Assembly (NCBI RefSeq): GCF_023824195.1
Contig: NZ_CP085442.1
Span: forward strand, 2,084,001-2,148,000
Direction: 5' to 3'
Source of the DNA: Priestia megaterium
GTDB lineage: Bacteria; Bacillota; Bacilli; Bacillales; Bacillaceae_H
Length of the DNA: 64,000 nt
Part shown: piece after piece, positions 52,259 to 60,515 of the stretch
Position numbering within the stretch: the first letter of the stretch is position 1
Layout: the number at the start of each line of letters is the position of its first letter
Translations under genes and position numbers: made by a program
The notes under the pieces: generated by a model
Told to the model about the DNA's origin: nothing
The model's input: the letters and a program-made list of their open reading frames with translations, nothing else
The model's database searches: none

Positions 52259-52283
52259 AAATTTGTGGGGAGGTATGTATTTG

Positions 52284-53777
52284 ATGCAAAATCTTGGAGC
52301 GAAAAAAGTTGAAATGAGTCCGAAAGTAGTGGAATTTTTAAAAGGAGTTAAACAGCTATACATTAACGGTGAGTGGGTAGACTCTGTTTCAGGAAAAACG
52401 TTTGAAACAGTAAATCCAGCAACGGGTGAAAAGTTGGCAGATGTAGCTGAAGCAAATCCAGAGGATATTGATCGTGCCGTGAGAGCGGCTAGAGAAGCAT
52501 TTGATCATGGACCCTGGACAAGGATGTCAGCAGCTGAAAGAAGCCGACTCATATATAAATTAGCTGATTTAATGGAAACACATCAATTGGAACTTGCGCA
52601 GCTTGAAACGCTTGATAACGGAAAACCAATTCGTGAAACATCAAATGCAGACATTCCATTAGCAATTGAACATTTCCGCTACTTTGCAGGGTGGTCAACT
52701 AAAATGGTTGGACAAACTATTCCTGTGCAAGGAGCGTATTTTAACTATACAAGATATGAACCAGTAGGAGTTGTTGGCCAAATCATTCCGTGGAACTTCC
52801 CTCTTCTAATGGCCGCTTGGAAGCTCGGAGCCGCTTTGGCGACTGGATGTACAATCGTGCTCAAACCAGCAGAGCAAACGCCGCTTTCTGCACTTTACTT
52901 GGCTAGACTAGCAGATGAAGCAGGGTTCCCAAAAGGCGTATTAAATATTGTGCCCGGCTACGGGAAAACAGCAGGTGAGCCGCTCGTTCATCATGATCTC
53001 GTAGATAAAATTGCTTTTACGGGATCTACTGCTGTCGGAAAAGCAATTATGAAACAAGCTAGCGACTCTTTAAAGCGTGTGACGTTAGAGCTTGGAGGTA
53101 AATCACCAAACATTATCCTGCCGGATGCAGACTTAACAAAAGCAGTTCCTGGTGCGCTTTCAGGTATTATGTTTAATCAGGGACAAGTATGTTGTGCTGG
53201 AAGTCGTCTGTATGTCCAAAAAAGCTTATATGATAATGTCGTAGCTGATTTAGTTTCTCAAACGAAATCTATTAAACAAGGAAATGGATTAGCAGATGAG
53301 ACAACAATGGGTCCACTTGTATCTGCGCAGCAGCAAAAACGAGTAAAAACCTATATTGATAAAGGAATTGAAGAAGGAGCGGAAGTACTCGCAGGAGGAA
53401 ACATTCCATTTGATCAAGGCTATTTCGTAGAACCGACTATCTTTGCAGATGTCGATCATTCGATGACGATTGCTCGTGAAGAAATCTTCGGTCCGGTTGT
53501 AGCTGCTATGCCGTTTGATGATCTTGATGATTTGATTGCCAAAGCAAATGATACAGCGTATGGTCTAGCAGCAGGCGTCTGGACACAGGATTTAAAGAAA
53601 GCACACTATATTGCTCATGGTATTAAAGCGGGTACAGTTTGGGTGAACTGTTACAACGTATTTGATGCAGCAAGCCCGTTTGGAGGTTATAAACAGTCGG
53701 GAATTGGTCGTGAAATGGGAAGCTATGCGCTTGATAATTACACTGAAGTGAAAAGCGTATGGATCAATATGGAATAA
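52284..53777 (+). CDS. dhaS: NAD(P)+-dependent aldehyde dehydrogenase (DhaS-like)
   Basis: 497 residues. Motifs: PWNFPLLMAAWKLG, cofactor loop FTGSTAVGKAIM, catalytic Glu in VTLELGGKSPN, nucleophile Cys in FNQGQVCCAGSRL, EEIFGPVV and PFGGYKQSGIGRE. Length and overall pattern fit Bacillus DhaS and other broad aldehyde dehydrogenases; the physiological aldehyde is unknown. The ATG at 52284 is ten bases after GGGGAGG; the earlier ATG at 52275 is too close to it. Under a cre site. Confidence 0.92.
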   Translation: MQNLGAKKVEMSPKVVEFLKGVKQLYINGEWVDSVSGKTFETVNPATGEKLADVAEANPEDIDRAVRAAREAFDHGPWTRMSAAERSRLIYKLADLMETHQLELAQLETLDNGKPIRETSNADIPLAIEHFRYFAGWSTKMVGQTIPVQGAYFNYTRYEPVGVVGQIIPWNFPLLMAAWKLGAALATGCTIVLKPAEQTPLSALYLARLADEAGFPKGVLNIVPGYGKTAGEPLVHHDLVDKIAFTGSTAVGKAIMKQASDSLKRVTLELGGKSPNIILPDADLTKAVPGALSGIMFNQGQVCCAGSRLYVQKSLYDNVVADLVSQTKSIKQGNGLADETTMGPLVSAQQQKRVKTYIDKGIEEGAEVLAGGNIPFDQGYFVEPTIFADVDHSMTIAREEIFGPVVAAMPFDDLDDLIAKANDTAYGLAAGVWTQDLKKAHYIAHGIKAGTVWVNCYNVFDAASPFGGYKQSGIGREMGSYALDNYTEVKSVWINME

Positions 53778-53820
53778 TAAGTAAGGTTTTTTGTGAAAAT
53801 CTATAGCATATCTTTGTGTG

Positions 53821-53853
53821 AAAAAGAGTAGTCTTTAGTGGACTACTCTTTTA
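53821..53853 (+). terminator. Terminator after dhaS
   Basis: AAGAGTAGTC / GGACTACTCTT stem followed by TTATTTG. Confidence 0.82.
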
Positions 53854-53893
53854 TTTGTTTAAGTCCCGTATTTTTAGAAAAGGAGTGATAACA

Positions 53894-55171
53894 TTGCCGG
53901 TTATACAGGGCCCCTCGTCGTATAAGCTTACCGGTCACCTGCAAAAGTTTAGAGAGAACCCACTGGGTTTTTTGGAAAACTTGACTCAGTATGGAGAAAT
54001 TGCAACATTTAGAGTTGCGCACAAACGCTTTTATGTAACGAGAGACCCTCAACTTATTAAAGATGTAGTCATTACAAACAGCAAGGCGTTTCAAAAAATT
54101 AAACTAACGCATATGTTTAAAACGCTGATAGGTGAAGAAATGTTATGGACAGATGAAGCATTATACATGAGCCCCATTCAACCCTCACAACTTAAACAAC
54201 ATCTAATTTATAATAAGGAAGCAATAGCAAAAATAATTGAAAAGCATACAGAAACGTGGGAAGAAGGGCAGCTTCGAACGATAGTAAAAGACATAAGACA
54301 GATAGTCGTAGCTGTACTCCTTCAACTTGTATTTGGCATTTCGATTGAGGATAAAGATAAAATTCACTATGTTCAAGCGCTTATGAGAAAAAAAGAAAAG
54401 TTAGGAAAAATTTATATTCGTCTACCTTTGCACCAGCCTGACTCAGATGAGCAGCTAGAACAACTCCTTTTTGAACGTGTTCAAATGCGTGTTCAAAACA
54501 AAACCGAAGGAAATGATTTACTGCAGTATATATTGATTTCTTGCGGAGAAGACATCGATGAAAGAGAAATATACGAACAGCTAAATTCTATATTCCTTTC
54601 GATGTATGAAATGATTACGCACGTATGCAGCTGGTCTATTCATTTACTGTCTCAAAATACTAGGGAGCACCTTCAGCTGCATAAAGAAATTCAAGCCTAT
54701 GCTAGCGGTGAATCACTTTCAACCAAAAATCTGATCTATATGCGCAAAATAATTGCTGAAAGCATGAGGTTATATCCGCCTCTTTGGCTATTTGGGCGTC
54801 AAGCACGTGAAGATATACAAATAGATGGTTACAGTATTAAAAAAGGGGAGATTATGTTAATTAGCCCTTATATGATGCATCGCCATGAAGATTATTTTTT
54901 AGAGCCAAGTGAATTTTTACCTGACCGTTTTGAAAAAGGAGGGTCCATTGATGTCCCAAGCTATATGTATATGCCGCTTGGGATTGAGCATCAAGCAGAA
55001 AGGGGCATGGACTATATCACTGAAATAGTAACCATTTTTCTGTCAGAAATGACAAAGCGCTTTTTATTTCAGCTGACTAAGCCCGAGTCTATTGCTCCAA
55101 TGGCGGGCGTAATGCTGAATATGAAAGAAGAACTGAATGTGAATGTTCACAAAGTTCACACGCAGTCTTGA
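53894..55171 (+). CDS. Cytochrome P450 homologue lacking the haem-binding cysteine
   Basis: 425 residues with the overall P450 fold: N-terminal strand region, ExxR helix (E289-SM-R292 in IAESMRLYPPLWLFGR) and the PxRF-type PDRF (343-346). Three haem features are lost. The Cys-ligand loop reads PLGIEHQAERG (361-371), with Glu369 where Cys is expected and Gln367 in place of Arg. Helix C lacks the WxxxR propionate site (LWTDEALYMSPIQP, 84-97). Helix I has SMYEMIT instead of AGxET. The frame is intact and long, so this is unlikely to be recent decay. TTG start at 53894 with AAAAGGAG nine bases upstream. EryCII-like haem-free P450 homologues act as partner proteins of glycosyltransferases; a similar non-catalytic role is possible here but unproven. 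Confidence 0.85.
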   Translation: MPVIQGPSSYKLTGHLQKFRENPLGFLENLTQYGEIATFRVAHKRFYVTRDPQLIKDVVITNSKAFQKIKLTHMFKTLIGEEMLWTDEALYMSPIQPSQLKQHLIYNKEAIAKIIEKHTETWEEGQLRTIVKDIRQIVVAVLLQLVFGISIEDKDKIHYVQALMRKKEKLGKIYIRLPLHQPDSDEQLEQLLFERVQMRVQNKTEGNDLLQYILISCGEDIDEREIYEQLNSIFLSMYEMITHVCSWSIHLLSQNTREHLQLHKEIQAYASGESLSTKNLIYMRKIIAESMRLYPPLWLFGRQAREDIQIDGYSIKKGEIMLISPYMMHRHEDYFLEPSEFLPDRFEKGGSIDVPSYMYMPLGIEHQAERGMDYITEIVTIFLSEMTKRFLFQLTKPESIAPMAGVMLNMKEELNVNVHKVHTQS

Positions 55172-55290
55172 ATGAACGGGAATACTTTCCCTCTTTATAT
55201 CAGGCTGTCAATTTATTGACACATCCTGCATTGAGATTTATCATAGGGTAATATTTGATAGAGATTACTGAAGGATTTTTAGAGGGGACT

Positions 55291-55950
55291 ATGGATAAAA
55301 CAATTAAACAGTTAGTGTCGCTAGTTGAAACATCATTACTAACGCAAGTTACGATTCAAAGTGAAAGTGACTATGATCCAGTTGAAGTTACGAACAAAAC
55401 AAAAGAGTGGGTACTTATTGGTAAAGGAAACTATGCCGGTGTGTTTACGCACGAAAATTATCCTGAATTTGTCGTGAAAGTATACGGAAGAGAAATTTAT
55501 GGTGTAAAAAAAGAAGCGCAAGTGTATAGAAAGCTGGGCGTTCACCCAGCTTATTCTCAACTTTTTCATGAGGGAAAGACGTACTTGATTCTAAAAAGAC
55601 TTACAGGCGTTACTTTGTATGATGCCGTACAGCGGGGAATAAAGATTCCAGAACAAGTCATAAAAGATGTGAACAAAGCTTTGGACTATGCAAGAAGCCA
55701 GGGTTTAAACCCGTATGATGTGCATGGCAAAAATGTCATGATGAAAGATGGAAGAGGGTATGTGGTGGATATTTCTGACTTTTATAAGAAAGGTATTGAT
55801 AAAAAATGGACAGACCTTGTAAAAGCTTATTACACCTTTTATCCGTTTATTGATAAGTATCATATCCGCTTGCCGTACCCGCTTTTAAACGTTATCAGAA
55901 AAGCATATCGTCTATATCGTAGAATCAAATCAAAAAGGAGTTTCCGCTAA
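55291..55950 (+). CDS. Small protein-kinase-like protein (YrzF-like)
   Basis: 219 residues. Glycine loop GKGNYAGVF (44-52), ATP-binding Lys63 in FVVKVYG, catalytic loop YDVHGKN (Asp143, Asn148) and metal aspartate in VVDISDF (Asp160). This is a minimal kinase fold close to RIO/APH-type proteins and Bacillus YrzF. The basic C-terminus (YRLYRRIKSKRSFR) may bind membrane or nucleic acid. ATG at 55291 with AGAGGGG upstream; a longer frame from 55255 starts with TTG-like codons. It follows the P450-like gene by 119 bases. Confidence 0.75.
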   Translation: MDKTIKQLVSLVETSLLTQVTIQSESDYDPVEVTNKTKEWVLIGKGNYAGVFTHENYPEFVVKVYGREIYGVKKEAQVYRKLGVHPAYSQLFHEGKTYLILKRLTGVTLYDAVQRGIKIPEQVIKDVNKALDYARSQGLNPYDVHGKNVMMKDGRGYVVDISDFYKKGIDKKWTDLVKAYYTFYPFIDKYHIRLPYPLLNVIRKAYRLYRRIKSKRSFR

Positions 55951-55968
55951 AGGGAACTCCTTTTTAAG
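55932..55968. terminator. Bidirectional terminator
   Basis: AAAAAGGAGTT / AACTCCTTTTT stem between convergent genes. Confidence 0.85.
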
Positions 55969-56242
55969 ATGAGATACAGCGCAGTACATGCTGCTGCTCA
56001 AAAGTTGGTTTTAATTTGAATAGAATGGTTTGTAGTATTTCAGATTGATAGACAAATTTTAGCGTATGTTTAAGGGAAAGAGGATGTAAGAAAGAACGTA
56101 TTCTTTTTTCAGCATAACGTATCACCTGTTCTTCATAAAATAAAGTACGTGCGGAGATTTTAGCGTGAATGTCTTTTGTTAGTTCGATGGTAAACTGGAT
56201 AATCATTAAATCAGTGTCTTTACAGTATTTTTCTAGTAGCAT
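55964..56242 (-). CDS. Hypothetical protein, 92 residues
   Basis: Not recognised. Soluble, basic, with two probable strands and helices (MIIQFTIELTKDIHAKISA, EEQVIRYAEKRIRSFLHP). It has a very strong ribosome site, AAATGGAGGTGAT, before ATG at 56242 and a shared terminator, so it is probably expressed. Confidence 0.65.
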   Translation of the reverse strand: MLLEKYCKDTDLMIIQFTIELTKDIHAKISARTLFYEEQVIRYAEKRIRSFLHPLSLKHTLKFVYQSEILQTILFKLKPTFEQQHVLRCISS

Positions 56243-56382
56243 GATATCACCTCCATTTTGTCAACTCATTTACATAATCTTAATATAAAATTTACAAATG
56301 TCAATAAAACACGGAAAAATAAATGGTAAGACTGTTCTTTTTATATGTTGAATAAACAAGAACGTTACAGAGGTGAATAAAG

Positions 56383-56526
56383 TTGAACATTAACGTCGGG
56401 TTTGCAATTTTAGCTGATATTGATAATAAGATGACGGCTGCTATTTATGTGGAAAATCAAATTGTAGCGATTATAGCTGGACCTTCAGATATTCTGTATG
56501 AAAAGTTGAAAAAAGTGTTTTTATAA
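56383..56526 (+). CDS. Small protein of 47 residues
   Basis: TTG start, begins MNINVGFAILADIDNKM and ends LYEKLKKVFL; the middle (AAIYVENQIVAIIAGPSD) is moderately hydrophobic. AGAGGTGAA precedes the TTG at about seven bases. It lies upstream of motA. Weak evidence from size, but ribosome site and amino acid pattern look genuine. Function unknown. Confidence 0.45.
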   Translation: MNINVGFAILADIDNKMTAAIYVENQIVAIIAGPSDILYEKLKKVFL

Positions 56527-56655
56527 TAGAGAAAAGCTGTAATTGTAAATATGATTCATAAAAAGCTTAAAGATTCTATGAAATAGTCGAAATAAAAGAT
56601 GAGGATAAAATACACAAAAAGAAAGAACAGGAAGTTTAGGATAGGAGAATTACAT

Positions 56656-57450
56656 ATGGATAAAACATCTTTTATTGGACTGATTTTAGGAATAGCCTCT
56701 CTTATTGTAGGTATGTTTTTCAAAGGGGTTAATCCATCTGTGTTAGGAAATCCGGCTGCTATTTTAATTATTATTGTCGGAACCGTCGGAGCAGTAGTGA
56801 TTGCATTTCCTTCAAATGAAATCAAGAGAGTCCCAAAACTGTTTGGTGTCCTGTTTAAAGAACAAAAAATGCTGCAGCCCGTTGATTTAGTATCCATGTT
56901 TTCTGAATGGGGACAAGTTGTTCGAAAAGAAGGGTTACTATCACTTGAAGCCCAAATTATTGATGTAGATGACCCTTTCTTAAAAAATGGTTTGAATTTA
57001 GCTATTGATGGTCAAAGTGCGGATTATATACGAGACGTGTTGTCTGAAGAAATTGATGCTATGGAAGAAAGACATCAAACGGGTGCAAGTATTTTCGCTT
57101 TAGCAGGTACATATGCTCCAACTCTGGGTGTACTTGGAGCTGTTATAGGGTTAATTGCTGCGCTTGGGAACATGGAAGATACAGATACGCTAGGACATGC
57201 GATCAGCGCGGCGTTTGTTGCTACGCTTCTTGGTATTTTTACTGGGTATGTACTATGGCATCCGTTTGCAAATAAACTAAAGCGTAAATCGAAACATGAG
57301 GTAAAGGTAAAGTATATGATGATCGAAGGAGTGCTTTCACTCTTAGAAGGAGAAACACCAAAAGTAATTGAGCAAAAGCTGGCTTCTTATTTGCCAACAG
57401 CGGAACGTAAAAAGCTTCTTCAAGAAAGTGAAGTGGGCATAAATGAGTAG
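56656..57450 (+). CDS. motA: Flagellar motor stator protein MotA
   Basis: 264 residues, four membrane helices (about 5-25, 33-52, 150-170, 182-205). Family parts include GLILGIASLIVGMFFKG, NPAAILIIIVGTVGAV, FALAGTYAPTLGVLGAVIGLI and the cytoplasmic loop with charged residues that touch FliG. With MotB it forms the ion channel that drives flagellar rotation. ATG at 56656 follows AGGATAGGAG; 19 upstream codons are rejected. Overlaps motB by 8 bases. Confidence 0.93.
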   Translation: MDKTSFIGLILGIASLIVGMFFKGVNPSVLGNPAAILIIIVGTVGAVVIAFPSNEIKRVPKLFGVLFKEQKMLQPVDLVSMFSEWGQVVRKEGLLSLEAQIIDVDDPFLKNGLNLAIDGQSADYIRDVLSEEIDAMEERHQTGASIFALAGTYAPTLGVLGAVIGLIAALGNMEDTDTLGHAISAAFVATLLGIFTGYVLWHPFANKLKRKSKHEVKVKYMMIEGVLSLLEGETPKVIEQKLASYLPTAERKKLLQESEVGINE

Positions 57451-58276
57451 ACGCAGAAAACGAAAGCACGAGGAGGACCATGTTGACGAAAGCTGGCTGC
57501 TTCCTTACTCAGATTTGCTTACACTTTTACTTGCTTTATTCATTGTATTGTTTGCAATGAGCTCAGTGGATGCGCAAAAATTTAAGAACCTTTCTCGCGC
57601 ATTTAATGAAGCGTTCGTTGGAGGAACGGGCGTGATGGAATTTCAATCTCTGCAGGAATCTGAAGAAGTGGTTCAGCCTTCAAATACTCCTGCAGCTAAA
57701 AGTACGGAAAAAACAAATGAAGTGGAGACAGCTCTCAATCAGTCTCCTGCTTCTTCACAATCGTTAACGAGCGAACAAAAGGAGCAAACCATTCGAGAAG
57801 CTGATCAAGAAGAGCTTCAGCAAATTCAATCTAAAATTAATGCGTATATTCAAAAGAAAAACTTAACAAATCAATTACAGACTTCGCTAACCGAGGAAGG
57901 TCTCTTAATTTCCATTCGAGACAATGTATTGTTTGATTCGGGAAGAGCACAAGTTCGGAGTGAAGATACAAAAATCGCAAATGATATTTCAGAGCTTTTG
58001 GTGATTGATCCTCCTCGTAATATTATTATTAGCGGTCACACCGATAACGTACCTATTCGCAACGCTGGTTTTGAATCCAACTGGGAGTTAAGCGTGATGA
58101 GAGCAGTTAACTTTATGAAAGTTATCTTAAAAAATGATAAGCTTAATCCAAGCATGTTCAGTGCAAAAGGATTTGGAGAGTTCAAACCGGTGACATCTAA
58201 CAATACAGCAGAGGGGCAAGCGAAAAATAGAAGGGTTGAAATATTGATTACTCCTCGTACAATTAAACAGCCGTAA
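57443..58276 (+). CDS. motB: Flagellar motor stator protein MotB
   Basis: 277 residues. One N-terminal membrane helix with the proton-binding Asp24 in YSDLLTLLLALFIVLFA, a linker rich in Ser/Thr/Gln, and an OmpA-like peptidoglycan-binding domain (about 150-270: LFDSGRAQV, ISGHTDNVPI, NWELSVMRAVNF, NRRVEILI). The helix sequence resembles H+-type MotB rather than Na+-type MotS. Starts inside the end of motA; own terminator. Confidence 0.94.
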   Translation: MSRRRKRKHEEDHVDESWLLPYSDLLTLLLALFIVLFAMSSVDAQKFKNLSRAFNEAFVGGTGVMEFQSLQESEEVVQPSNTPAAKSTEKTNEVETALNQSPASSQSLTSEQKEQTIREADQEELQQIQSKINAYIQKKNLTNQLQTSLTEEGLLISIRDNVLFDSGRAQVRSEDTKIANDISELLVIDPPRNIIISGHTDNVPIRNAGFESNWELSVMRAVNFMKVILKNDKLNPSMFSAKGFGEFKPVTSNNTAEGQAKNRRVEILITPRTIKQP

Positions 58277-58305
58277 AAGCAGTCCTGCTTTTACGGCTGT
58301 TTTCT
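58266..58305 (+). terminator. Terminator of motAB
   Basis: ACAGCCGTAAAAGCAG / CTGCTTTTACGGCTGT long stem overlapping the motB stop, then T-run. Confidence 0.88.
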
Positions 58306-58310
58306 ATGTG

Positions 58311-58643
58311 TTATAAAGCTAAGAGTCTTCTCTTTTCAAAGTTTCCTCGTACTAACTTGAGATCCATTCCATCTAAAATCAAGTCAATGAGAGCGCCTTT
58401 AAAGACATCCGCTGTTTTTTTCTTATCATTGGACTGCAAATATTGCACGCGATACCACTTGTCTTCAACTTGAAAGTACATAAAACGTCCGTGCGTAAAG
58501 TCAATCCAAAACTTTGTAGGTTGTCCATTGAGATTTTTATAAACATATCCCCAGCTTCGTCCTTGGTGAGCGTCCTTCATTTTAGGGCGAGCTGTATTAA
58601 ATACTTCGTAATATACTTTGTGCTTAATATCATAGAGCATCAT
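58311..58643 (-). CDS. Hypothetical protein, 110 residues
   Basis: Not recognised. Soluble, with many aromatics (GRSWGYVYKNLNGQPTKFW, RFMYFQVEDKWYRVQYL) and a probable mostly-beta fold. AGGAGGACTG lies before the ATG at ideal spacing, so expression is likely. Convergent with motB. Confidence 0.68.
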   Translation of the reverse strand: MMLYDIKHKVYYEVFNTARPKMKDAHQGRSWGYVYKNLNGQPTKFWIDFTHGRFMYFQVEDKWYRVQYLQSNDKKKTADVFKGALIDLILDGMDLKLVRGNFEKRRLLAL

Positions 58644-58843
58644 GTGACAGTCCTCCTATCTATAGACGTGCTAGCAGGTAAAGATTATATTTGTATACAA
58701 CAAGTATACTCAGCTGAAAGGAATCGTAGACTATTTTTTTGAGACAAGCAGGAGCAAAGGTGAATGAAAAAGACAGTTTAAATTAGCTCAATCATTCCGC
58801 TTTTTTTATACTGTAAGTAAATGAGTTAAATAAGGAGGAAAAA

Positions 58844-59797
58844 ATGAGACGAGTAGGAATAGTAGGTGCTGGAATGACGGGTCTTACAGCAGCGGCTGAA
58901 TTACAAAAAGAAGGAATAGAGGTCTTTCTTCTTGATAAGGGTAAAAGTGTAGGGGGACGAATGGCTACCCGAAGAGTAGGGGATGGAAAAGCAGATCACG
59001 GAGCTCAATTTTTTACAGTGAGATCCGATGAATTTCAACAAGACGTAAATAAATGGATAGCTGATAGAAAGGTTAAGAAGTGGTTTGGTGACCATCACCC
59101 TCGGTATCAAAGTATGAATGGCATGAATGCGCTAGCTAAATATTTAGCTGAAGATCTACGCGTATACGTGAATCGAAAAGTTCAAACCATTGATTTTCAA
59201 AACGGAAGGTATCAGCTGTATACAGAAGAAAATGAGGTTTTTGAAGCGACTGATATCATTCTTACACCTCCGTCTCCTCAGGTTATTGAGGTACTTAATA
59301 ATAGTAAGCTGCAAGCGGACCAATCTGTTCTTAAAACACTGAAATTTAGCCCCTGCTTGGTTGCTATCGTGGAGCTTTACACAGAGATGCTGTATGGTGA
59401 TCATGGTCAACTCACGAATCCATCTAGCACAATCCAAAGAATCGTTAATCATCAGCAAAAAGGAATATCAAAGACGCCCGTTCTTAGCATATATATGAAT
59501 AAAGACTGGTCAGAAAAACATTTTGATGAACATGAACATGAGTTGCTGCGGGCGATAAAAAATGAAATAAAAGAATGGATAGGTGCAAATCATATTAAAA
59601 GCATTCAGTTAAAGAAATGGCGCTATGCAGAGGTTGAACAAGTTCTTCATCAGCCCTTTGCTGAAATTATGCCGTCGCTACTGGTGGCAGGAGATGCTTT
59701 TTTAAGAAGGGAAGACGAGACGAATCACTCACGGTTAGAGAGCGCATATTTGTCAGGGAAATCGGCAGCCGCTGAATTAATGGGAAAGAACATCTAG
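58844..59797 (+). CDS. Renalase-like FAD-dependent oxidoreductase
   Basis: 317 residues. FAD-binding GAGMTGLTAAAEL (8-20), DKGKSVGGRMATRR, and DHGAQFFTVR, which mark the renalase/COG3380 branch of the amine-oxidase superfamily. The C-terminal SLLVAGDAFL and SRLESAYLSGKSAA close the FAD site. The substrate is unknown; some bacterial members oxidise isomeric forms of NAD(P)H. TAAGGAGG site upstream. The next gene follows after 19 bases. Confidence 0.85.
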   Translation: MRRVGIVGAGMTGLTAAAELQKEGIEVFLLDKGKSVGGRMATRRVGDGKADHGAQFFTVRSDEFQQDVNKWIADRKVKKWFGDHHPRYQSMNGMNALAKYLAEDLRVYVNRKVQTIDFQNGRYQLYTEENEVFEATDIILTPPSPQVIEVLNNSKLQADQSVLKTLKFSPCLVAIVELYTEMLYGDHGQLTNPSSTIQRIVNHQQKGISKTPVLSIYMNKDWSEKHFDEHEHELLRAIKNEIKEWIGANHIKSIQLKKWRYAEVEQVLHQPFAEIMPSLLVAGDAFLRREDETNHSRLESAYLSGKSAAAELMGKNI

Positions 59798-59816
59798 AAA
59801 AAGGAGGGACCAAGAA

Positions 59817-60512
59817 GTGAAAAATAATTGGATAATGAAACAAACCTGGAAAGATTTACTGTTTATTCATTGGCCTGTAGATCCGGCATTTTTGGCTTCT
59901 TTATTGCCTAGTCAGTTAGAGCCTGACACCTATGATGGTCAAGGATGGATTGCACTTGTGCCTTTTACGATGACAGACATTCGATTCAAAGGAACGCCCG
60001 CAGTTCCCATCTTTTCACGGCTATATGAGCTAAATGTGCGTACATATGTTACATATAAAGGGGAAAAAGGCGTTTATTTTTTTAGTTTAGACGCAAGCAA
60101 TCCACTAGGGGTATGGATTGCACGTCAGTTTTTTCATTTGCCTTATTACCACGCTGCTATGACATTCAACAAAACTCAGAACCATATTTCTTTTCAGTCA
60201 GTTCGAACACACAGAGACTCAAAAAAAGAGCGAGTAAAGCTTACATATAGAGGTACTTCTCCGTCCTATCGGAGTAGAAAAGGAGAATTAGCTCATTGGC
60301 TTACAGAGCGCTACTGCTTATTTACCACTCATCAAGGAAATGTCTACAGAGGAGATCTTTATCATGATCCTTGGGAGCTGCAAAAAGGGGAGTGTGAAAT
60401 AAGAGATGATTCTATTACTCAGCCTTTTTTGCGCCCGACGGACAGTCACGATTTAATTGTTCACTACGCAAATCAAGTCAAGGCTTATTTTTATCCTTTT
60501 AAAAAAGTATAA
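59817..60512 (+). CDS. yqjF: YqjF family protein (DUF2071)
   Basis: 231 residues of the YqjF family: LLFIHWPVDPAFLASLLP, GWIALVPFTM, YELNVRTYV, GVYFFSLDA and the terminal VKAYFYPF. No catalytic role is established. GTG start with GGAGGGACC upstream, 19 bases after the flavoprotein gene, so the two are probably one operon. Convergent with the msr gene, ending only 3 bases from it. Confidence 0.85.
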   Translation: MKNNWIMKQTWKDLLFIHWPVDPAFLASLLPSQLEPDTYDGQGWIALVPFTMTDIRFKGTPAVPIFSRLYELNVRTYVTYKGEKGVYFFSLDASNPLGVWIARQFFHLPYYHAAMTFNKTQNHISFQSVRTHRDSKKERVKLTYRGTSPSYRSRKGELAHWLTERYCLFTTHQGNVYRGDLYHDPWELQKGECEIRDDSITQPFLRPTDSHDLIVHYANQVKAYFYPFKKV

Positions 60513-60515
60513 GTA

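Noticed and set aside
53855..53893. Thirteen extra N-terminal residues on the P450-like protein
   Set aside because: They fall on the dhaS terminator and on the ribosome site that serves the TTG at 53894.
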